Shown piece after piece: positions 18,401-27,054 of a DNA stretch of 64,000 nt (within the stretch, counting starts at the first letter, position 1; every line of letters begins with the position of its first letter). This DNA is from CBDHFF01 sp965262395. GTDB lineage: Bacteria; Pseudomonadota; Alphaproteobacteria; Rickettsiales; Anaplasmataceae. A program made the position numbers and the translations under genes. The notes below the pieces were generated by a model, which was given only the letters and a program-made list of their open reading frames with translations, was not told the DNA's origin and did not search any database. The stretch spans positions 62,001-126,000 of the forward strand of contig OZ253531.1 in assembly GCA_965262395.1 (NCBI GenBank). Direction: 5' to 3'.

Positions 18401-18810
18401 GTTTCTTCATCGTCATGATAAACAGTGATGTATAATTTTGAAGGTGGTAAGCCCAAGTCTCTAGTGAGTAAATTCCATGCGTATTCACAAGCTTCTTCTT
18501 TGAAATAATCACCGAAGCTGAAGTTGCCCAACATTTCAAAAAATGTATGATGTCGTGCTGTGTATCCTACATTTTCGAGATCATTGTGCTTCCCACCAGC
18601 TCGGATACATTTCTGACTGGTTGCTACTCGTTCTCCTTCTGGGCGTCCATTTAAAAAATTATCCTTAAACTGTACCATTCCTGCATTGGTGAATAATAAT
18701 GTTGGGTCATTTTCTGGTACTAAAGGGGACGAGGGGAGAATGTGATGATCATTCTTCTTGAAGAATTTTAAGAATATTGATCGAATCTCATTTGATGACA
18801 TTAATTTCAT
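15421..18810 (-). CDS. alaS: Alanyl-tRNA synthetase with a ~250-residue insertion
   Basis: Charges tRNA-Ala. The class II core (residues 1-372) is normal: FTNAGMVQFKD, RHHTFFEMLGNFSFGDYFK, WSMGNTGPCGPCTEIFFD, GMGLER and RGYVLRRIIRRAVRY. The editing domain has HTATH (His818, His822) and CGGTH (Cys935, His939), and the C-Ala domain has GARVIDGRCKGGKPEFIQAG. The family is normally near 870-880 residues; this protein has 1129. The excess lies at residues 374-626, between DRGLNILGQ and STALNGKTAFLLYDTYGFPL, which are adjacent in ordinary AlaRS. The insert is charged, helical-looking and unlike anything I recognise, with no stop codon or frame change, so the enzyme is probably functional. Confidence 0.95.
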   Translation of the reverse strand: MKLMSSNEIRSIFLKFFKKNDHHILPSSPLVPENDPTLLFTNAGMVQFKDNFLNGRPEGERVATSQKCIRAGGKHNDLENVGYTARHHTFFEMLGNFSFGDYFKEEACEYAWNLLTRDLGLPPSKLYITVYHDDEETFKIWKKMTGFGDDKIIKIATQDNFWSMGNTGPCGPCTEIFFDHGENVSGGLPGTPEENGDRFTEIWNLVFTQFNKMEDGSLKPLERKCIDTGMGLERISAILQKVHNNYDIDVFKNLISGIVSLTGTGNKNDSITAHRIIADHLRSSSFLIADGVMPSNEGRGYVLRRIIRRAVRYVHKIGYNDKLLHKIFPILLTEMKEAYPELERAQDLVKEVLSSEEDSFRDTLDRGLNILGQPPKWIKDLKQAFDLPIKNLNDRGGQPKFNEGLQQFSESCSTFHSLLYKIPQDDDQAGKEEYERTLTKAKNGNLLNTYSINKATGYNKTDDFMPIMRGELGESLNQVIEEGKKSESYNETSHKHLLYSSALKKIQDTCRDIINISIIWHQEVLEGIWNFLNMNGLGDFSSGNVWFDEMMKRQKEDRLLYCLLNKTTDEFIEILIIVIERYKSMGGSYEQIGEKLEKLIAILDQDNIKNFVNNLNDYRKDLDESTALNGKTAFLLYDTYGFPLDLTIDIMKEHQMTVNVDGFNVEMEKQKDRARKAWKGSGDVKKDEIWREIEEEFGSTTFIRTHEPEISAKILAIVHNGQRLKNLDSNTIQSDIILVLDQTNFYAESGGQVADTGTIEIKSDIFIHVTDVRKSGDLHLHYCKITNDASIAAYDIATEQEVKCKIDATRRKKIAVNHTATHLLHSALRETLGKHVTQKGSLVNADSLRFDFSHYHSLSKDDLLKVESLVNQYIEFGTEVITEELNKDEAVKKGAMALFGEKYADKVRVVSVGYESLNNTKNSNIPREICSIELCGGTHVQHANQIGVFKIIKEGSIASGIRRITGITGYTKYSQYFNDELSSLHTSIEELDTENKKLKTEVATLKKNIAKSIKPDEYIIAEHKLLTVHFGDISAKETRSLAIDYKNKHSDYIIIITSYQNEKGIIILITPDNLLNEINTFEIVDIGARVIDGRCKGGKPEFIQAGGSNIKKITDVIPSMIDAIKSKLS

Positions 18811-19071
18811 AACTATATGCTACATATGATATATTTTGGTGAATCACCGAGATCTTATTATAAGTTATCTAATTGTTCAAATATTATTTGATATAAATGA
18901 CTTATAATCATAGACATAGTCTCAATGCATTTTGTAATTATTGTGATCACTAATTTTATCTAATATGGATCTCTTGTGTTGTCTACTCTAAATTATAATA
19001 AGATAGCTGGGAATTAACATTATAGTTCATGCATTGATATAATTTAAGCATTGAACGTCATTGTTTGAACC

Positions 19072-19224
19072 TGCAGAATTAAAATTCTATAATACAATAC
19101 ATCGAATACATAATAATAGAAGACATATAACAAAGATCATTTTTATAGTTAACTAAAAGGGCAGAGTAAGCGAGACCGCGATTAACATTAATTTATCAGT
19201 TGTCTTCCCGAATAGAAAAAACTT
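19072..19224 (+). pseudogene. Decayed duplicate of the parA promoter and 5' end
   Basis: From 19072 the sequence follows the parA upstream region base for base (TGCAGAATTAAAATTCT, ACATCGAATACATAATAATA, GAAGACATAT) with few changes, then the first codons of parA. The start ATG has become ATA (about 19128), a CAG codon is now TAA, and the Walker A codons are scrambled. Similarity fades near AATAGAAAAAA at about 19220. It is on the plus strand, 6 kb from parA, and lacks parS. The remaining flank 18811-19071 shows no gene. Confidence 0.8.
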
Positions 19225-19231
19225 TAATTAA

Positions 19232-20533
19232 CTACTTATTGCCCTGTGGAATTACTATAGTACAACCGCCATCTTTCCCATTCTGTATAATGGTCTTTCT
19301 GTTATCTAATATTTGATTTCGTAAATAAGAAATCTTCTTGATGTAGGTAGATACATTTTTTGTGGGCTTAAGGTCAGCATGTTTTATTTCTTCAACTCTC
19401 TTTCTAATGGAAAGTAGTATATTAGATATAGTCTTTATATTTTTCTGGAAGCCTTTGCATACTTTAATCTTCTTTGTACTATCTATAGGAAGATCTTCAA
19501 TGTCATGCTTGTTTTGTTCAGATTTAAGAGAGATAGTCTTTGCATCATGTACATATTTCGAACTGATTAGATTAACCACTACATTACATATCAGATCATC
19601 TATGACAGCCAAATGATCCAGTCCACCAGATATTGCACTCTGTATATTACTAGCTTCTACATTGTGTATATCAAGCCTGTTAGGTATAGCGCTGATAGTA
19701 GTAAAGAGAGTAGATAAACTCTCAAGATGTATAATAATTTGCTTTCTCATCGTATACAAGTTTTTGAGGTATGCTGTATATTTAGATAACGGAGCATTCG
19801 TATCAGGAGAGATCAACTCAATAATAACATTATAATCAGTGATTATATTGTTATAGTATAACATGCGTTGTCTCTGTATGCCGCTTATATCAACCCCAGG
19901 AATATCATGAGAAAAATTTACGTTACTATATTTCTTGTTCTTATTTTTAATTTTATCTACCAATTCTAATTGGCTGATTTGTTGTGCAGGGGCATTATAT
20001 GTGTCTTCTTCAGAGGCACTATCTTTATTAGAGCTGTGGTCTTCTACTTTTTCAGCAACAAGATCAACCACAGTATCTTGATCATTATGATTCTCTGTAT
20101 CTACAGTATTAGTATTTTGCAATAGAGATATTTCTATATCTTGGGAACTAGCGTTAGCTTCAGGTTGATATAGTACATTAGGTGAATTTTGAATAATGAT
20201 CTGAGGTGCTGATGCAGCATCTATAATACTGCCAGAGATCATAATATGACTCATAGAAGATGGCCAAGATGTAATACTGATCTTTATTGATTCTTTTTCA
20301 GACTCAAGGTCAAGAGCAGAGCATTCAGTGTTGTCGGTATTAACATCTATTGATGAAGATACATCTAAGTTGAATTCCTGCTTACATAAAATATGTTCAT
20401 CTTCTGCCAATCTTTCAACAAGTAAACTCACTTCTTCATCAGATTGATTCTGTACTAATAAACTCCTTGCTGCTTGGCATTCACCAATTAACAACAACGA
20501 AATAAATGACAGAGAAATTATCCTGAGAAGCAT
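19232..20533 (-). CDS. Exported protein of unknown function
   Basis: About 433 residues from ATG 20533, with a clear signal peptide (MLLRIISLSFISLLLIGECQA, likely cut at CQA-ARS). The open frame extends to 20596 but those 21 residues precede the signal. After the signal come a beta-rich first third, an acidic low-complexity linker (about 130-190), and a helical C-terminal half with a Lys-rich segment. No family is recognised. The mature N terminus (LLVQNQSDEEVSLLVERL) resembles that of the smaller exported protein just upstream (LKINNELEQEVVVDVIKM), so the two may be distant paralogues in one transcription unit. Confidence 0.7.
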   Translation of the reverse strand: MLLRIISLSFISLLLIGECQAARSLLVQNQSDEEVSLLVERLAEDEHILCKQEFNLDVSSSIDVNTDNTECSALDLESEKESIKISITSWPSSMSHIMISGSIIDAASAPQIIIQNSPNVLYQPEANASSQDIEISLLQNTNTVDTENHNDQDTVVDLVAEKVEDHSSNKDSASEEDTYNAPAQQISQLELVDKIKNKNKKYSNVNFSHDIPGVDISGIQRQRMLYYNNIITDYNVIIELISPDTNAPLSKYTAYLKNLYTMRKQIIIHLESLSTLFTTISAIPNRLDIHNVEASNIQSAISGGLDHLAVIDDLICNVVVNLISSKYVHDAKTISLKSEQNKHDIEDLPIDSTKKIKVCKGFQKNIKTISNILLSIRKRVEEIKHADLKPTKNVSTYIKKISYLRNQILDNRKTIIQNGKDGGCTIVIPQGNK

Positions 20534-20661
20534 ATGAATATACCATATATGAGATACACTAACATATGAATAGTCTGTTATAGTACAAGCAGTCAAGAAT
20601 AATCTTACTCACCCTATAATTAGTATGACTATTTAAGGCGCCTAAAAATAACATATATGCA

Positions 20662-21105
20662 CTATTGGTATAGCACACGTGAATTAACTTCTTCACCAGT
20701 CCTGGTGTGCACATAAGAGCAAAAACATGCTATCCTGCCGTCATTATCCGTGTTAACCTCTATGCTCAATTTCGTATGGGGCATCGTTTCAACCATGCAG
20801 ATTGAATCTGTACTGCCGTTTTCACCATCCACAGAGATTGTAATATCCATTCTTTCAGACCCAGACTTAAAGCTATGTATATTTGATGTAGAAGGTTTGG
20901 AAGTTTCCGATGAAGGCGGCAGAGACTTATGAGGTTGTACAGTCGTATGCTTTATACCGATCACCTTATCATCATCTACTTGCATCTTTATTACATCTAC
21001 TACAACTTCTTGCTCTAATTCGTTGTTTATCTTCAATGTTCCAGCTAGACAGCTTTCTGACAACAAGAAAAAAGCAGCAAGCAACACTAACTTATATACG
21101 GACAT
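20662..21105 (-). CDS. Small exported protein of unknown function
   Basis: From ATG 21105 (AGGT six bases upstream) it has 147 residues: a signal peptide MSVYKLVLLAAFFLLSESCLA, a beta-rich mature part with KINNELEQEVVVDVIKM, a Ser/Pro/Thr linker (PPSSETSKPSTS), then a second beta region containing four cysteines that could form disulphides. No family is recognised. Its promoter region abuts the 135-bp tandem array that follows rpoD, so array length could alter the distance from rpoD read-through. Confidence 0.68.
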   Translation of the reverse strand: MSVYKLVLLAAFFLLSESCLAGTLKINNELEQEVVVDVIKMQVDDDKVIGIKHTTVQPHKSLPPSSETSKPSTSNIHSFKSGSERMDITISVDGENGSTDSICMVETMPHTKLSIEVNTDNDGRIACFCSYVHTRTGEEVNSRVLYQ

Positions 21106-21165
21106 ATCAGCACCTATGGACAATATTTGCATTCAGTTATGGTATCATACATTTATTAATGACCA

Positions 21166-21703
21166 ATTAACTAATGGTCACATTTTGGATCTTTCATCTA
21201 GTACTTAAACATTAGCACCAATAGATCTTAGTACCTAAGAATAGGAATATATGACTTAGCAAACATAAGAATAGGGACATGCGACTTAGCAAACATCCTT
21301 ATTAACTAATGGTCACATTTTGGATCTTTCATCTAGTACTTAAACATTAGCACCAATAGATCTTAGTACCTAAGAATAGGAATATATGACTTAGCAAACA
21401 TAAGAATAGGGACATGCGACTTAGCAAACATCCTTATTAACTAATGGTCACATTTTGGATCTTTCATCTAGTACTTAAACATTAGCACCAATAGATCTTA
21501 GTACCTAAGAATAGGAATATACTTAGCAAACATAAGAATAGGGACATGCGACTTAGCAAACATCCTTATTAACTAATGGTCACATTTTGGATCTTTCATC
21601 TAGTACTTAAACATTAGCACCAATAGATCTTAGTACCTAAGAATAGGAATATATGACTTAGCAAACATAAGAATAGGGACATGCGACTTAGCAAACATCC
21701 TTA
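21166..21703 (-). repeat. 135-bp tandem array, 4 copies, ending in the rpoD stop codon
   Basis: Units begin ATTAACTAATGGTCACATTT at 21166, 21301, 21436 and 21568; the third is 132 bp because it lacks ATG in an ATATATGACTTAG stretch. Each unit also has an internal partial duplication (GACTTAGCAAACAT twice). The right end (CATCCTTA) contains the rpoD stop codon, so the array was seeded at the rpoD 3' end. The copies are nearly identical. Confidence 0.96.
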
Positions 21704-23647
21704 CATTTTGAGGAACCAGCGTAGGTTTTTAGATCGAGTAGGATGTCTAAGTTTTCGGAGAGATTTTGCTTCAATCTGTCTAATTCTCTCTCTCGTTACT
21801 TTGAATTGTGTTCCTACTTCTTCTAAAGTATGATCGCAGCTCACACCTATACCAAAACGCATTCTGATTATTCTTTCCTCTCTTGGTGTTAAGGAAGCTA
21901 AGATTCTAGTAGTTGCCTCTTTCAAATTAGACATTATAACCGCATCAAGAGGGTTAAGTGCATTCTTATCTTCAATGAAATCACCTAACCTATTGCCATC
22001 TTCTTCTCCTATTGGGCTTTCTAAACTTATTGGCTCTTTTGTGATCTTGATTATCCTGTTCACTTTATCTATTGACATATCTAAGCGTGTAGCCAGATCC
22101 TCAGGAGTGGCCTCTCTGCCTGTCTCGTGGAAGATTTGCTTAGATATTTTTACCAACTTATTGATTGTTTCTATCATGTGTACAGGTATACGAATAGTCC
22201 TACTCTGATCGGCAATGGCTCTGGTAACTGCTTGTCTTATCCACCAAGTTGCATATGTAGAAAATTTATATCCTCTTCTATATTGGAATTTCTCTACCGC
22301 TTTCATCAGTCCAATATTTCCTTCTTGGATCAGATCAAGGAATTGTAGGCCTCTGTTGACGAATCTCTTCGCTATTGAAATTACTAATCTAAGATTAGCA
22401 TTAATCATCTTGGTCTTTGCTTTATGTATAGCACTGTCACATTTTTGTATTCGTGCTACAAGATTCTTGAACTCAATTGCTTCCATTTCGAGCGTAGAAG
22501 ACAGCTCGTTCAAGCTGTTTCTAATTTCTGCTAATTCTTTTTCATGAGTTTCTACAAATGATTTTAGGTGTTTGTTCTTTGATTTCCGACACGACTCCAA
22601 CCACTGTGGTGTAAGACCAACATCTTTATAGCTATTCAAGAAATCTTGTTTTGATAACGAAGACTTCTCCACCAAGTTCATTATCTTTAATTCTTGTGCT
22701 CGAACTTCTTTGTTCTGCTCATAAAGAGCTTCAGCTATACGTGAAATTACATTAGAATTAAATTTTATTGAATCTATTGCTTCACAGATCTCAGCAGATT
22801 TTTGCTGTTGTAAGACATTAAGTTCTTCAGGTATCTCTTTGCCAGAAACAAAGATTGCTATTCTTTGAGTGTGAATGTCTAATACACCCATACCTATATC
22901 TATTACCTGATCTAATTTTTCAACTAGATTATTTGACAGTAAATTGTCAACTATCTCTTCAACCTCTTCTTCTGAGGACTCTATGCCATCCTCTACTACT
23001 TCTTCTTCCTCTTCCTCGTCCTCTTCCTTTACTTCATCTTCTTCGAATACTAAGTCAACTTCCTCTGTGTCTGGTTCAGAAGCACTCATCAAATCTATGT
23101 CTAATATACTTCTAAGATTTGCAGATGCCTTCCCATCAACTAAATTATCACGAAGCTGCATGCAATATTTTATTGCGCCTGGAGTTTGTACTAGCAGACC
23201 AAGCATGAAAGCTGTTTTTTCTTCAATTAATTTCGCAATCTCTATTTCCTCTTCACGAGATAACAATTTGACGTTACTCATTTCTCGCAAATATATTCTG
23301 ATTGGATCATCAGTGTAATTGCCTCCGCTTGATTCTTGTGCACTAGCAGGTGTGGCTGGTGTATCACTCTCCTGTTCTTCTTTTGCATCTGTATCAGTAT
23401 TATTATTTGCATTATCAGCGTAATCGTTGCCTTCCAACACCTTTACACCAGCTTCGTGCAAATGATCGATGGTGTCATCGATAGCTTCCACTGAAGTTGC
23501 GCTACCGCCCATTGCATCTTCTATATCTTTATATGTAACAAAACCATTTTTTAGACTCTCTCTGATCAAATTTTTTAAGACAGCAGACTTGTTTGATTTT
23601 GTGCTATTGGCTTTTGGCTCTTGCTTCATATGTTCATTGTATCGCAT
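21701..23647 (-). CDS. rpoD: RNA polymerase primary sigma factor (sigma-70)
   Basis: Housekeeping sigma factor. At 648 residues it has region 1.1 (about 20-80), region 1.2 (DDPIRIYLREMSNVKLLSREEE), a strongly acidic spacer (about 205-235), the non-conserved region, region 2 (ANLRLVISIAKRFVNRGLQF, then LDLIQEGNIGLMKAVEKF and YATWWIRQAV), region 3, and region 4 (SLTPREERIIRMRFGIG and VTRERIRQIEAKSLRKLRHP). Start at 23647 or at the in-frame ATG 23629. It follows dnaG by 96 bases on the same strand, the classical primase-sigma arrangement. Confidence 0.98.
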   Translation of the reverse strand: MRYNEHMKQEPKANSTKSNKSAVLKNLIRESLKNGFVTYKDIEDAMGGSATSVEAIDDTIDHLHEAGVKVLEGNDYADNANNNTDTDAKEEQESDTPATPASAQESSGGNYTDDPIRIYLREMSNVKLLSREEEIEIAKLIEEKTAFMLGLLVQTPGAIKYCMQLRDNLVDGKASANLRSILDIDLMSASEPDTEEVDLVFEEDEVKEEDEEEEEEVVEDGIESSEEEVEEIVDNLLSNNLVEKLDQVIDIGMGVLDIHTQRIAIFVSGKEIPEELNVLQQQKSAEICEAIDSIKFNSNVISRIAEALYEQNKEVRAQELKIMNLVEKSSLSKQDFLNSYKDVGLTPQWLESCRKSKNKHLKSFVETHEKELAEIRNSLNELSSTLEMEAIEFKNLVARIQKCDSAIHKAKTKMINANLRLVISIAKRFVNRGLQFLDLIQEGNIGLMKAVEKFQYRRGYKFSTYATWWIRQAVTRAIADQSRTIRIPVHMIETINKLVKISKQIFHETGREATPEDLATRLDMSIDKVNRIIKITKEPISLESPIGEEDGNRLGDFIEDKNALNPLDAVIMSNLKEATTRILASLTPREERIIRMRFGIGVSCDHTLEEVGTQFKVTRERIRQIEAKSLRKLRHPTRSKNLRWFLKM

Positions 23648-23743
23648 ATCAGAGAATTAGCGGTTATTCAATCATAAAATACTAAAAATGTCAATAATAA
23701 AACGCTTGATCTTTTTTATTCTGTCTTATCCATTAATGCCCTA

Positions 23744-25624
23744 TTAATCTCCTGCTTCTTTTTTTAATCCATCATCAATCCTCTTGGCTTCCTGTACGTA
23801 CCGTTTTTCTACTGTTTGACCTAACAATTTATTGCCATTTCTATATACATTATCTTCCATATTCTCATTATTAATGTATTTAATTTGCTCTAAATACTCT
23901 TTGCCCAAGCTTATGTTGCTAATTTTTTCTTTTGCTTCCTTCTTAAAGTGATCATAGTTAGTTATATCAATTATTCTTTTCCATAAAGCTCTAGCTTTAT
24001 CTATACTTGTGAGTGCAATTCTAATATCTTGATCTGCTGTGACGCTTAAATTATCAATGTTCAGATAGCTTGTTGTTAATTTATCAAGACATTTTGTTGT
24101 TAGAACTTTGTTTCTTGCATCGTTGATTCTTTGATCTTGGATCTCAAAATTAATAAACTCTTCTTCAATATTTGCTTCGTCTAGCAACTCAGGAAATGTA
24201 ATAATTATTATTAAAAGAACTTTTGCCTTATATGCATTCTGTTTCATCTCTGAAAATGTAGTCTGCCTTGTTTTTAGGGTATTCTCGCTCTGTTTTAGCT
24301 GCTCTGTGCTTAAGTTAGATTGTGATGCTTCACTATTATTTATGGTTGCCATATTTCTCTTATATTGATTTGAATTATTATTTACCTCAGACTGATATAG
24401 AGATTTCAGTTTCTGTTGAAAGAAATTTCTGTAATAAAAATATAAAGTCTTATCTGTCATAGGCTTTATGTGTGTTAAGCATTTCTCCTGCAGTAATGCA
24501 TATTGCTCTGGCGTAGTTGGCTTAACTTGTTTGTACAAATATGACCATATTACATCTGATACAGATCTAGTATTAGTAAGAGCTTCGTCCATTTCTTGTT
24601 TGCCATTCGGCTTATTTAGTATGCTTTGTGGATCTTGCTTGTTATGTAATATGGCGAATCTTATATTTTTACTACTAGTCAATATAGGAATACATAACTC
24701 TATTGCTCGTAGCACCGCTTTATATCCAGCGGCATCCCCATCGAAGCATAATATAGGTGAATCAGCCATCTTCCACAAAGCCTGAATGTGTTCAACGCTG
24801 ATTGCTGTTCCCATGGGGGATACAGAGTTCACTATTTTATATTGATATAGTGAGATTACATCTAAATATCCTTCAACTAATATGACCTGATCATTGGTGT
24901 GTTTTTGTACAAAATTAGCCCCATACAAAGTGCCCTTTTTACTAAATAGGATATTTTCTGGAGAGTTGAGATATTTCGGTGTTCCCATGCCAATGCTACG
25001 TCCGCCATATGCTATAATGCTCCCTCTTTTGTTAAATATTGGAAACATTATACGATCTCTAAAGTAATCATACATGCCTTTGGGGTTTCTGCTGGCTAAC
25101 CCAGCATCAATGATGTGTTCTTGCTTTATTCCTTGTTGTTTTAAATGTTGATTTAGGCCGTATTTTGGAGCATATCCAATCTTAAACTCTTTAATCATAT
25201 CGACGTTGATATTTCTGTCTTTTAGGTAACGTTGAGCGATGTTATTGTTGCATAATTGCTCTTGGAACCAGTGCATAGCTTGTGTTAACGCACCGCTGAT
25301 GTTTTGTGAGCTGTTCTTCCTTCCTATATCCTCCTCTGGCAAAGAGAGGCCTACATTCTCAGCGAGCTTAGATACTGCGTCTATAAAATCTAGATTATCC
25401 ATTTCTATAGTAAAGGTAAATATATCGCCATGTGCGCCACAGCCAAAGCAGTGATAAAATCCTTTGTCATCATTAACCGTGAATGATGGAGTCTTTTCAC
25501 TATGGAAAGGGCAGAGTCCTGTAAACTCCCGTCCATGTTTTTTAAGTGACACTTTATTACTTATTATCTCTGACAAGGTCTGTCTTTCTCTGATTTGATT
25601 GAGAAAATCTTCATTAAAAAACAT
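23744..25624 (-). CDS. dnaG: DNA primase
   Basis: Makes RNA primers for replication. The N-terminal CHC2 zinc finger is visible (Cys38, His41, Cys59, Cys62 from the ATG 25624 start), followed by the RNA-polymerase core with FRDRIMFPI and YGGRSIGMGTPKYLNS, the TOPRIM motifs VEGYLDVI and CFDGDAAGYKA, and a C-terminal helicase-binding region that is weakly conserved. The frame extends to 25651 but MFFNEDFLNQIR aligns with the usual primase start. About 626 residues, normal length. Confidence 0.97.
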   Translation of the reverse strand: MFFNEDFLNQIRERQTLSEIISNKVSLKKHGREFTGLCPFHSEKTPSFTVNDDKGFYHCFGCGAHGDIFTFTIEMDNLDFIDAVSKLAENVGLSLPEEDIGRKNSSQNISGALTQAMHWFQEQLCNNNIAQRYLKDRNINVDMIKEFKIGYAPKYGLNQHLKQQGIKQEHIIDAGLASRNPKGMYDYFRDRIMFPIFNKRGSIIAYGGRSIGMGTPKYLNSPENILFSKKGTLYGANFVQKHTNDQVILVEGYLDVISLYQYKIVNSVSPMGTAISVEHIQALWKMADSPILCFDGDAAGYKAVLRAIELCIPILTSSKNIRFAILHNKQDPQSILNKPNGKQEMDEALTNTRSVSDVIWSYLYKQVKPTTPEQYALLQEKCLTHIKPMTDKTLYFYYRNFFQQKLKSLYQSEVNNNSNQYKRNMATINNSEASQSNLSTEQLKQSENTLKTRQTTFSEMKQNAYKAKVLLIIIITFPELLDEANIEEEFINFEIQDQRINDARNKVLTTKCLDKLTTSYLNIDNLSVTADQDIRIALTSIDKARALWKRIIDITNYDHFKKEAKEKISNISLGKEYLEQIKYINNENMEDNVYRNGNKLLGQTVEKRYVQEAKRIDDGLKKEAGD

Positions 25625-25743
25625 GAAATAATTACGCCAATGGATCCGCATGTTGCATCAGATAATAACATGAGAAATCTGTTTGACATCACTAAATTTC
25701 ATGTATAATCCAATTTGTTGGGCAACTATTTTTTACTAATTAT

Positions 25744-26922
25744 ATGAATCTTGTTATTCTCCGAAGATTATTGATATCACTATTTCTTATATGTTCTCCT
25801 TTTGAATCGCATGCGATAAGTTCGAATGTAGAGATTGTAGCTCTAGTGAATGACCGAACGATTTCTAGTATTGATTTGAGCTTCCGAGCTAACTTGTTTA
25901 GATTGTTTAATGATACTCACGGCATTTCTGATGAAGAGATTTATAAATCTGTGCTTGATCAAGTTGTTGAAGATGCTTTGTATTTTGATACAGCTAAGCT
26001 ACTGAATGTCAATGTTAGTTATAGGGATGTGCAAGCTACCTTAACTCAAAGCAAGATGCTTGAAAATGCTGAGTTGAAAAAGAGTATAGATAATGGTTTG
26101 TTCACCAAAGATACTGTTATAGAAACTGTTAGAGCGAATCTGATAAGGCAAAAAGTTTTGACCGAATATTTATCTAAAGATATTCAAGTGAATGAGGGTG
26201 ATATTGATAAAGAACTAGAGGTTATAGAAAATGGTTCTTATTCAATGTTTCGTGTGAAGATATCTGCAGTAAATTCACTGCCTAATGGTGAATTAGCTGA
26301 AGAAGTGATGGGAATTATAAAATTACCTAATGATGCAACTTTTAATGATGCAACCTTTGTTGATGGCTATCAGACAACAAAATGGCTTAATGTAAATGAT
26401 TTAAGTGATGATGTGAAACAAGTCATTTCTGCCGCTGAGGTCAATGCTAGTAAATATCTGAAGTATAAAGATGTAATTTTTGAAATTAGTATACTAGACA
26501 AATTCATTACGAAAAAGAGCTTTGCCTATAGTGAGGTTAATTTGAATGAGATAGTTGCAGATAGTGCATTATTAAGTTCCGTTCTCTCCAAAGATCTTAA
26601 GATAACAGGATTGTATAATTGTGAAAGCATTGGAGATCTGACAAAGAAATATGATACTGTGTCAGTTAATAAGGTTTCTGGTGTTATAGCAGGTTTCATT
26701 CCGGAGTTACAGCGTGTCTTGATCGGATTAAATGTCAATGACTTCTTTCAGGTTAATAATGGGGGAAATATTCAATCCTTCATGTTTTGCGGCACAAGTC
26801 CTGGCAAGCTGTTAAACAGGGATCATATACGAGAAGTAGTTTTTCAGAAGAAGGTTGTTCGTAAAGTTGAGGATCATGTTAAAAATCTGCATAAAAGTAA
26901 TTTAGTGGAAGTGTATATTTAG
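25744..26922 (+). CDS. surA: SurA-like periplasmic chaperone
   Basis: Likely an outer-membrane-protein chaperone. It has a signal peptide (MNLVILRRLLISLFLICSPFE, cut near SHA), then the SurA N-terminal fold: IVALVNDRTISSIDL (family I-x-A-V-V-N-x-x-x-I-x-x-x-D), VLDQVVEDALYFDTA (family LdqLIdekL..q.A) and VRANLIRQKVL. The C-terminal helix (VVFQKKVVRKVEDHVKNLH) matches the position of the SurA terminal helix. The middle, where SurA normally has parvulin isomerase repeats, shows no recognisable parvulin motif, so isomerase activity is doubtful. Divergent from dnaG. Confidence 0.75.
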   Translation: MNLVILRRLLISLFLICSPFESHAISSNVEIVALVNDRTISSIDLSFRANLFRLFNDTHGISDEEIYKSVLDQVVEDALYFDTAKLLNVNVSYRDVQATLTQSKMLENAELKKSIDNGLFTKDTVIETVRANLIRQKVLTEYLSKDIQVNEGDIDKELEVIENGSYSMFRVKISAVNSLPNGELAEEVMGIIKLPNDATFNDATFVDGYQTTKWLNVNDLSDDVKQVISAAEVNASKYLKYKDVIFEISILDKFITKKSFAYSEVNLNEIVADSALLSSVLSKDLKITGLYNCESIGDLTKKYDTVSVNKVSGVIAGFIPELQRVLIGLNVNDFFQVNNGGNIQSFMFCGTSPGKLLNRDHIREVVFQKKVVRKVEDHVKNLHKSNLVEVYI

Positions 26923-27054
26923 AGTTTGGATATGGAACTATCCATATTAGTGAATAAAGATTCTACATTAAATATTAAGTAATTTACTCAAAGTTAATTA
27001 TTGCATTGTACTATAAGGCAATTAAGACAGTTTTTGCTTTGTGTTGGGGAAGGA

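Noticed and set aside
20675..20690. A third parS-like site (CACGTGAA)
   Set aside because: Only a half match to the 16-bp palindrome.
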